Shown here in pieces: positions 56,850 to 64,000 of a DNA stretch of 64,000 nucleotides. Source of the stretch: Tilletiopsis washingtonensis. Lineage: Eukaryota > Basidiomycota > Exobasidiomycetes > Entylomatales. Position numbers and translations under genes: made by a program. Numbering within the stretch: position 1 is the first letter of the stretch; each line of letters opens with the position of its first letter. The stretch is from positions 62,001 through 126,000 of the forward strand of contig NW_020312015.1 in assembly GCF_003144115.1 (NCBI RefSeq), in the 5' to 3' direction. The notes beneath the pieces were generated by a model. The model ran no database searches, was not told the origin of the DNA, and was given only the letters and a program-made list of their open reading frames with translations.

Positions 56850-59800
56850 GGTTGAAGAGGATCAGGTGGATGTGGAGCGGACCGAGGAGCGGCTGGAAGA
56901 TGGGCACGTCCGTGCAGGGCCAGCGCCGCTCTCTCGCACGGCACGCGCTGCTCCCACGCCTGTCAGCCGCCGCCTCAGCCTCGCGAGGCGGCCACAAGGG
57001 CTGCCGTGTGGTCTACGGACATGCATGCTCTCCGTAGTCGCTCCTTGTTCGCCCCCAAAATGTTCCTAGGCGCTTGTTCTGGTGGGTGGATGGGGTGACT
57101 GAAGACTGTCGTGCTTTGCCGCCGCTCAGCTGAGCCGTCGAGGTGGACAGCGTCTGCCAACCACGACCCAGCTGATGAGTTCAGCGCACAGTAGCCTTGT
57201 CCTCGCTCCACCGCCAGCTCTTCTCGTCTCTTGTCCTCCTCTTGCGCGACAAGTCGTCCTTTCGCAAGGTGCTTATCAGACAGAGTGCTTCCAGTGGGTG
57301 CGGCCTGTGCAGCAGAATGCACTCGGGACGCTGCCGACATCGCCTTGCGTCATGCGGTGCACTTCGGTTCGCTCTGAGACATGCGGCTCTCGCTGTGCCT
57401 CCTCGCTCCTTCTTCTGCTCGCCGCTGATAGATGCCTCGAGGTGAACACGCTTGCAGTCATCATCGCAGCGTCGAGATTCTCTCTCGTGCGCCCCCTCGC
57501 GGCAAGAAGATAGGCCGCGGCTATGGCGGCGGAGGTGCGGAGCCTGGAAGCTGTGACAGGCGCAGGCACAAAGAGGGGGCGTGTGACGGCTGCGCCCGGC
57601 GTGCCTGCGTGCTTGCATCGCGCACTTTGCGTGAGGTGATGCGAGAAAGTGCGGATAGGGGCTGCGAGAAGAAGCGGAAGCAGCGGCTGTCCCTTCCCGC
57701 CGTCTTGAGAGCGACATCGCAGCGGTGCGAGCCATGACAAGCGCTGTGTTGTCGTCCATCCGCACGCCGGCACGTGTCTCCGACTCGGCACGCCTGCGGC
57801 TGTGGGGAGAGGCTGTGATGAAGGAGCGGATGTGCGGCCTCCGCCAGCCGTGCCGCATCACGGCGGGCAGTCGGCTCGACGCGCCGCAGCAGCTCGGCAG
57901 CCTTCGCCTTGCTCGATCTTGTGCTCGATAAAGTGCACGAACAAGCTCAGCGCGGTGAACGCCGAGCGCCTTCTCTACAAGGTCACGACGGCGAGCGATA
58001 CTTCAGCGTGCTGATGACCGCCTCGTGTTGGCCGCGCGCCGGAATAGGGACGGCAGGCGCAGCAAGGCGGTGCATCTCGTGACGCAGCGGCAGCGTGCAG
58101 CTTCGTGCGTGTTATCGGGATGCCGCGCCCGATGCTGCCGGCGGATCAGATGCGCCGCCATCAGGGGCTGCGCAGAGGTTCGCGAGGCGAGGCGAGCTTG
58201 GGGCGAAGATCTTCTCTCTCTCTCGAGCTCTGCTCCGGCTGCCAAGCGGACCTCGCTGCGCCGTCAGGAGGGTGGTGGAGGCGTGGAGCTTGCAAGCCAA
58301 AGCCGCACCCGCCGGAGGCCGAGTCGGGAGAAGGCTTCCAAATCTAGGCTTCTCGCATCGAGCGCAGCCGCGCCGAGCCGGCTCTTTCTTCGCCATGTCA
58401 AGTCAGGGGCAGCGGCGTGGGGGGATGTGACAGCCGGCGGGCCTGCCTGCTTGCGTGCTCGAAGAGGCGCGCAAGTGCTCCCTCAGGAGGAGGCGGACGC
58501 CGAGCGCCGGCGGAGAAGGGGCGAGAGAGCAGCGCTCTCGCTGTCTCTGCCGCTGCTGCCGAAGGCGAGCGAGCGAGAGCCGGAGCCGGAGGAGAAGATG
58601 CGGCCGAGAGACGGCGCTGGCAGAGCATCGCTGCGGCATCCTGGCAGCACCGGCCGCAGCGACCCACACGCTCGCCTCGGCGTGTTGGGTCCGGCAAAAT
58701 GCACACAGCTGCAGCGCTGCAGCGGTGTGCTCAGCTCACGCTGCTGCAGGGTGCAGGGCACGCCACGAGGCAGCTGGCGTCATGCGTGCATGGCGCAGGC
58801 ATGGCGGGCGTGAGAGCGCCTGCGAGAGCAACGTCGAGCACGCCGGCGGAGGAGCGGAGCCGCGCGCCAGCGCTGGGCCGGGCGCGCGCTACCTGGGACG
58901 GCGCCCAGCAAGACTGCCTGCTGCTGGCGGCCTGCTGCTCGAGCTCCTCTCGAGATTGCGTGTGCAGCAGCACTGTGCGTGTGCTCTGTGAGGAGGAGGC
59001 GCACTGTGCATCGGCATCAGCAGCATGCAGTCGAGTGCTGCCCGGCCAAGCGAGAGAGAAGAGCAGAATTGACGGCGGGCCGGCCAGAGGGCCTGAGGCG
59101 AGAGGGGCGCCGGCGCGTTCCCGGCAGAAAGGCGCCGAGGCGCGCGCCCGCAGCAGCAAGGCTGCTGTGACACAGCACGCAGCAAATAGCGGGCAGCCGC
59201 AGAGAGAGGAGCAGCTCAGCAGCACGAACGCTTCGAAGGCGGCTGCGTTGGCTCTGGGCACGGGCTGGGCAAGGGGTGTGCGCCGCCGGGCCGCTCGCAG
59301 CCTGCCGCGCCGCGCCGGCGCTGGCACTCTCTCGCGCCTCGCGCTGCGCTATCGACATCAATCAGCACGCATCGCATCGCAGCGCAGCGGCAGCCGAGTC
59401 AGCCGCTCAGCACGCACGCGACGGTGCAGCAGCACAGCATGAGATGCTCCATGGTGAACTGTGCGTGCGTGCGTGCCTGCAGGCGGTTGCAGGGTGCTTG
59501 CTGCACGCCCAAAGTTGAGCGCCGCGCGCCCGCGAGGTACGCCGGCGAGAGGAGGGCGGCGGGCGTCGAGAGAGCGCTCGGCAGGGCGCCGCCGCCGCCG
59601 GCAGCCCGCTGCAGCTCAGCAGCAGGCCCGGCCGCAGCCCTTCTTCTGCCCGCTGTTGCACCATCTCCTTGTCCGCAACCGCCATCTCCCATCTCCCATC
59701 CCCAGCGCAGGCCGTTGTGCGAGTCACAGCCCTGCCGCGTCCCTCGCTCTGCGCTCCCTGCTGCACGCGCGCGTGCCCTGCACCCTGCGCCAGCGTGACT

Positions 59801-60096
59801 CGCCGCCGCCCAGCACCTCCTCGTCCGCCAAAAAGGCCGCCCTCATCTCGCTGAGCCCGGCCCTCGCCTCCCTCTCTATTCTGCATCTCGCATCTCGCAT
59901 CTCGCCGCACCCTGCCCTCCGCACGCTTTGGCCCGCATCTCACCCGTGCGCCCGCCGCAGCCGGCGCCGATCCAGCCACCTGACGCTGCGTGGCGCTTGG
60001 CGCCGCTGCCTTGCTTGGCGCGTGTACCGCTGCCCCGCGCCGCGCCGCCCTCCACACCTCGCCTCGCGCACAGGCGAGCGCCGGCCTTCGCCCGCC
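56850..60096. other. 3.2-kb block with no recognisable gene
   Basis: Divergent region between the Ca3427-like gene and a Ser-rich protein gene. Many overlapping open frames, none protein-like. An open frame continues upstream of the 60097 start as far as 59461 but is Arg/Pro/Ala-rich, so I take it as leader. No RNA gene recognised. Confidence 0.4.
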
Positions 60097-62007
60097 ATGC
60101 TGGCCCGCCGCGTGCGGCCCGCACCCCGCTCCTCGGTGCCATCGTCGCCCACGCACGCACTCGGCAGCCAGCACGCTCATGTAGCGGGCGCCGACGAGGA
60201 GGTCGAGGTGCTGCCGCCGCACTTTCGTCCCTTTGCCCTGCGTACCCCCTCGCACTCCTCTGCGCACTCGCCGCGCACCGCCGACGTCGAGCTGTCGTCC
60301 CTCTTCGACGACGCCGGCCCGCCGGCGCGCGGCCGCTCCAGCGCCGCGCGCCGCTTCTCGCTCGCCTCGGCGCGCCGCTCGCAGAGCCGCAGCGTCGACA
60401 TGGACCGCGACCGCAGCACGGGCCGCCGCGACCTCGACGAGCTGCTCTGCTCGTCGTCGAGCGAGGACGAGGACGACGTGGCGGCGGCCGCTGGCTACCA
60501 CGCCCTCTCCGCCTCGACACTCCGTCTGGCCGAGACTCGTGCGCACAGCATGAGCCCTCGCACCGCCTTTGCACCGCTCGGCAGCAGCGTTGCCGCGCCG
60601 CTGCCCGAGGAGGAGCTGCTCGACGGCCTCGCCACGCCGACGCCGCTCGCCGGACGGGCGCCGCCGCCGCCGGCGCTGCTCTTTGCCCGGCGGCCCTCGG
60701 CGTCGCTCGGCAGTCCTCCGCTGCGGCACTCGCCCACCACTCTCTCTCGTCGCTCCTCGGCCAGCGGCGCCGCACGCATCCCGCCGCTCTCGCTCGGCAC
60801 CTCGCGCCGTCACTCTCGCGAGAGCAGCATGGAGCTCAGCGGCGCCCACTCGCGAGCAGCCAGCGGCAGCAACTCGCAGACCAGCTCGCTGCTGCGTCTC
60901 AAGCTCGGCAGTCCGGGCTCGCCGCCGTCGAACCGCCTCTCCGTGCCAACATCGCCGTCGCAGCTGGCCTCCTCGGCGCCCGTCGACACGCGCAAGCGCA
61001 GCAACACGGGCCCGCCGACGCTCTCGCTTCTCCGTCCCTTGACGCCGCTCACCAGCCCGACGCTCGTCTCGGCTGCCAGCTTTGCGCCTTCGCCGCAGCC
61101 GCACAGCGCACCGCTTGCCGTCTCGGCCCTCTCGCGGCCGCGCTCGCGCATCGCCTCGGTCGGCGGCACGCAGTCGGCGCCCTGCACGCACAACTCGTCC
61201 CCGCAAGCCTCGCCGTCGCCGGCTCCGGCCTCGCCAGCGCGCTTGCCATCGTCCTTCTCGTCCTTCGCCGGCAGCTCGCAGACGCTGCGCCGCGCCAGTC
61301 TGCTGGCGCAGCAGCGGCCGTTCGGTCCACAGGAAGGCGCCAGCAGCAACACCGCCCCGGCGCCGTCGTCGCCGTCGGTGCCGAGCTCGCCACCTCCGAG
61401 CCAGAGCATGTCGAGTACCAGCAGTCCGCCCATCGCCATTCCGCCGCCGTCGCGGCCGACCGAGTTCCTCGAGGGCCCCTGGCGGGCCTCCTCGACCGAG
61501 GCGACTGCCGAAGAGGCCGATGAGGCCGAGGACGACTCGATGCGTCTTTCGCCGCACGCGTCCACTGTGATCGAGGCACCCACCGCGGCGCCCGGCACCT
61601 TTTCCGACCCGGCGCCGGCGTCCTTCTTCTGGTCGCCGTCGCCGTCGATGTCGTCGGTGTCGGAGGCACGACAGGCTCTGCCACGCATGCTCTCGCTGCC
61701 ATCGCTCCGGCTGCGCATGGCGCGCTCGACGAGCTCGACGTCGTCGGCGCTCCAGCCGCGCTCGACGCAGGCACACTCGCTCTCGTACTCGTCGTTCTCG
61801 GCGGCATCCAGCGCGCAAAGCACGCCGACGCTGGGCAAACGTCGCCTCGGCTCGCATCCCGAGCGCTCGCCGTCGTCGAATGACCGTCGCACGGCCGACC
61901 AGCCAGAGACGCCCGAGCGCGGCAAGCGTCGTGCCGCCCGTGCCCGCCGAGCAAGAGCTCCGCCGCTGCCGCGGCGCCGCAGCGTCGACGGTGCTGCCTT
62001 GCGCTGA
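60097..62007 (+). CDS. Disordered Ser/Pro-rich protein, function unknown
   Basis: A single exon of 636 residues with no domain I recognise. It is rich in SP/TP/RxxS motifs (SGTSRRHSRESSMELS-like segments). Ordered islands: EEVEVLPPHFRPFALRTP (about 28-45), DRRDLDELLCSSSSEDEDD-like acidic patch (about 108-125) and LPRMLSLPSLRLRMARSTS (about 525-545). The tail is strongly basic (GKRRAARARRARAPP). Start is the first ATG followed by plausible composition; the frame is open further upstream. Its overall character resembles the 1198-residue protein at 21998-25594, but I see no clear homology. Confidence 0.68.
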   Translation: MLARRVRPAPRSSVPSSPTHALGSQHAHVAGADEEVEVLPPHFRPFALRTPSHSSAHSPRTADVELSSLFDDAGPPARGRSSAARRFSLASARRSQSRSVDMDRDRSTGRRDLDELLCSSSSEDEDDVAAAAGYHALSASTLRLAETRAHSMSPRTAFAPLGSSVAAPLPEEELLDGLATPTPLAGRAPPPPALLFARRPSASLGSPPLRHSPTTLSRRSSASGAARIPPLSLGTSRRHSRESSMELSGAHSRAASGSNSQTSSLLRLKLGSPGSPPSNRLSVPTSPSQLASSAPVDTRKRSNTGPPTLSLLRPLTPLTSPTLVSAASFAPSPQPHSAPLAVSALSRPRSRIASVGGTQSAPCTHNSSPQASPSPAPASPARLPSSFSSFAGSSQTLRRASLLAQQRPFGPQEGASSNTAPAPSSPSVPSSPPPSQSMSSTSSPPIAIPPPSRPTEFLEGPWRASSTEATAEEADEAEDDSMRLSPHASTVIEAPTAAPGTFSDPAPASFFWSPSPSMSSVSEARQALPRMLSLPSLRLRMARSTSSTSSALQPRSTQAHSLSYSSFSAASSAQSTPTLGKRRLGSHPERSPSSNDRRTADQPETPERGKRRAARARRARAPPLPRRRSVDGAALR

Positions 62008-62608
62008 GCCAAAACACACACTCTCTCTCGTGTCCACGATTCCGCTTCTCTGTCGCCGACGTCTCCTGCTCTGCTTCCCGTCATACACTGATCCCGTCTG
62101 TCGCGCCCTCATGCCGCTCCCAAGTCTCGCCCGTCACGCTACTCTCCGCACTCCCATCAGCACCGCGTCCAAGCCCATACATTCTCGCGCCTCGAAGCAC
62201 ACACCTACTCATCCATCATTCTCTCTCACAATCTCACATTCGTGGCAATCGACTCAGTTCTGCACGCTGTCCATTGTGCTGTGTCGTGACGATGATGATG
62301 CGTTCGCGGCGACTTTGTGAGCGTAGCGTGGAGGGATGACGAGGGTGATTGGGGAGATAAGACGGGCGGACGGTAGGCCGAGATCTCACGCGCGCGCAGC
62401 CGCCTTCATGCGCCGTCGTGTGCCGGCGGCCGTGCCTTGAGCCGGGACCGGCGCAGCGCGCCGCGCCGGCCGGGCGGCCATGACCTTTGGGCGCCGTAGT
62501 GTGCGCAGCGTTCCTTCTCCCCACCACAACCTCCGCGCCAGGCCTCACAGGCCTCGCAGCGGGCACAGGCGCCCCTTCAACAGCTCTGCACAGTTGCAGC
62601 TGCCGGCC
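62008..62608. other. Intergenic region (3' of the disordered-protein gene, 5' of the PEX22-like gene)
   Basis: About 600 bases; the first 300 are comparatively AT-richer and pyrimidine-rich and probably hold the upstream gene's 3' end. An in-frame ATG at 62480 could extend the downstream protein by 43 residues. Confidence 0.45.
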
Positions 62609-63596
62609 ATGAGCGGCCTGCCCAGCCTGCCGCTGCCGCTGCCGCTGCCGCCGCTCTCGCGCCGCGCGCGCGCACTGCGCCGCCATCCGTACATCGCCGC
62701 CTCGGCTGCGGCCGGCGCACTGCTGGCCGCCGCCACACTCGGATGGGCGGCGTGGAGCTGGGTGCAAGAGGGGCGCGAGCGGCGGGAGGATGGGCCAGTG
62801 GCGCCTGCGTCGGTGAGCACGCCTCGATGAAGCTACCAGCAAGCAACGCGAGGCTCGCCGAGTCGCTGACGCTTGGCCTGCGCAGGACAACAACACACCG
62901 AGCTCGAGCAGTGCCCGTGCGGCACGGCCCAGCTTGACGCTTGCGCTGCCCGCCAGCTTCGCACGCACTTCCGCCTCGCTAGCGCATCTGCGTCTCTTCC
63001 TCGAGGCACTGGCGCCGGCATTCCAAGTGCATCTGCTGGCGCCACCACCACCAGCGCGAGCCGATGGCGCCCCGGCGCCCGACGCTGGCGTCGAGAGTGT
63101 CGCACGGCTCGCTGACGAGCTCGCGGGCGTCAGCGGCTACGACACGCGCCGCACGCTCGAGTACGGCACGCACGAGGGCCGCATGGCTCTCGTGCGCGCT
63201 ATCGCCTGCGACGCCCACGTCGAGCTCTTCGTCTGCGCCGATGACGACGCGGCACCTTCGGCAGCGAGCAGCAGCGGTGCGATAGCGACGGACACATACG
63301 TGGCGGATCTGGAGCGCCTGCGCAAGTCGTCTGCGCGCATCGTCCTGCTGCTGCTTCCGCCGCTCGCCTCGCTGCGCGCGCCCGACGGCTGCGCTACGCC
63401 GCCGCACATGACGCGCACCCAGGTGGATGCTATCGCCAAGCGCCTGCGCACCTCACAGACGCGCGGCGCCGCTGTCAAGCTCGTTGACCTGCGCGATGCG
63501 GCCGAGGACGATGATGAGGACGATGAGGCACGGAAAGAAGAGCGCTGGACGGAGGGCGCGCGCCAGGTGGCACTGCTCGCCAGCGGCTGGCGGTAG
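62609..63596 (+). CDS. PEX22: Peroxin-22-like membrane-anchored protein
   Basis: Exons 62609-62812 and 62886-63596 give 304 residues. A Leu/Pro-rich head and a basic cluster (SRRARALRRH) precede one transmembrane segment (about 28-50, YIAASAAAGALLAAATLGWA), giving an N-in, C-cytosolic type anchor as in Pex22, which recruits the ubiquitin-conjugating enzyme Pex4 to peroxisomes (family knowledge). The soluble part reads as a Rossmann-like alpha/beta domain: LTLALPASF, LAPAFQVHLLAP, then RRTLEYGTHEGRMALVRAI, matching the Pex22 'VLF..TeeGkihivRh' strand-helix, followed by VELFVC and IVLLLLPPL. Pex22 sequences diverge rapidly, so this rests on order of elements. A perfect 54-bp tandem duplication starts inside its last codons and spans the stop. 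Confidence 0.65.
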
Positions 63597-63665
63597 CACG
63601 AGCCACGGCGCGCGCGCCAGGTGGCACTGCTCGCCAGCGGCTGGCGGTAGCACGAGCCACGGCGC
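63556..63665. repeat. Perfect 54-bp tandem duplication across a stop codon
   Basis: Copy 1 runs from about 63556 and copy 2 from 63610, identical over 54 bases plus two further bases of overlap. The stop TAG of the PEX22-like gene (63594-63596) is in copy 1 and is repeated at 63648-63650. Because 54 is a multiple of three, the second copy stays in frame behind the stop. Confidence 0.92.
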
Positions 63666-63844
63666 TCCTCAGACGGGCGCAGCTGTACAGTAGCAACGCT
63701 GGATGTAATTGGTTCGTGATGTGATGTGGGTGCAGATGATGACGGGGCGGCGCGTACGCCAATGCAGGGGAACGGTTGGGAGCAGAGCATGAGAGGTGGT
63801 GGTGTAATGAGAGAGATGGAGAGCGGGTCCGGCGGGGAGCGCAA

Positions 63845-64000
63845 CTACTGCGAGGAGTCGCTGGATGTGTCCGCTGCGCTGGCCTTCGTCTCGGCCTGCG
63901 CCTCGGGCTGCGCAGGGAAGGGCGAGTCGGGCCGCCACATCTCGAGCTTGTCGTCCTTGTCCCACTGCAGCTTGTCCTCATGCGCCAGGCGCGCCTGTCT
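63845..64000 (-). CDS. 3' end of an unidentified gene (partial)
   Basis: The last 51 codons of a minus-strand reading frame enter from the right edge: a charged, probably helical piece (LAHEDKLQWDKDDKLEMW), then RPDSPFPAQPEAQAE and a Ser/Asp-rich end before TAG. The composition looks coding and continues beyond the window. I do not recognise the family. Confidence 0.5.
   Translation of the reverse strand, partial: RQARLAHEDKLQWDKDDKLEMWRPDSPFPAQPEAQAETKASAADTSSDSSQ

Noticed and set aside
59407-62112. A 901-codon minus-strand frame opposite the Ser/Pro-rich protein
   Set aside because: Almost pure Arg/Gly/Ala composition typical of antisense to GC3-rich coding sequence; no domain.
1-64000. 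tRNA, rRNA, CRISPR, DNA-transposon or virus-derived elements
   Set aside because: I searched by eye for B-box-like sequence, long terminal or inverted repeats, spacer-repeat arrays and transposase/reverse-transcriptase motifs and found none that stand up.

Overview
The window is nuclear DNA of a fungus, most likely a GC-rich basidiomycete. The best guess from gene structure is a smut-type or Exobasidiomycete-type yeast (Ustilaginomycotina); that placement is inference. The evidence is short spliceosomal introns (mostly 50-70 nt, GTGAGT/GTGCGT donors, CTGAC/CTAAC-like branch sites, CAG acceptors), fungal gene families, strong third-position GC, and no bacterial operon structure. I see no rRNA, no convincing tRNA, no transposon or virus-derived element, and no CRISPR array. 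Exon coordinates were worked out by hand from reading frame and splice signals. For nearly every multi-exon gene the joined exons give an uninterrupted frame with a family-consistent length.

Layout, left to right. HUB1 (partial, at the edge). A membrane-tethered flavin monooxygenase. A glycerophosphodiester phosphodiesterase. A 12-exon SYLF-domain protein. A large HSF-type factor whose DNA-binding domain sits at the C-terminus. An MFS monocarboxylate-type transporter. An unknown protein. A tartrate/D-malate-type dehydrogenase. A mitochondrial DnaJC28-like protein. A prothymosin-like acidic protein. A MAPEG-family membrane protein. A 1198-residue disordered protein. Then come a 3.5 kb stretch with no recognisable gene, an AYR1-type reductase, CPSF100/CFT2, the HRQ1 helicase, ribosomal protein eL36, pICln, a calcipressin, a zinc-cluster transcription factor, the CK2 beta subunit, a borealin-like protein and a secreted trypsin-like protease. 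After another gene-free stretch comes a Ca3427-type substrate-binding-like protein, then a 3.2 kb gene-free stretch, a 636-residue disordered protein, a PEX22-like peroxin, and the 3' end of one more gene on the right edge.

The genes are mostly housekeeping and do not form an evident pathway cluster. Themes that recur are RNA processing (HUB1 in splicing, CFT2 in 3'-end formation, pICln in Sm-protein assembly), chromosome maintenance and segregation (HRQ1, borealin, CK2 beta) and lipid/peroxisome/membrane metabolism (GDPD, AYR1, MAPEG, PEX22). Several pairs are divergent across short spacers (CFT2/HRQ1 267 bp, GDPD/SYLF 326 bp, eL36/pICln 443 bp, dehydrogenase/DnaJC28 522 bp).

I found no clearly undescribed multi-gene system. 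The observations most worth checking are: the calcipressin reading frame has no in-frame ATG but can be joined in frame to pICln by canonical splice sites; the HSF-type protein has inverted architecture; a bacterial-type tartrate/D-malate dehydrogenase has been heavily intronised; a perfect 54-bp tandem duplication spans the PEX22-like stop codon; and a palindrome-bearing segment lies inside the long gene-free block.
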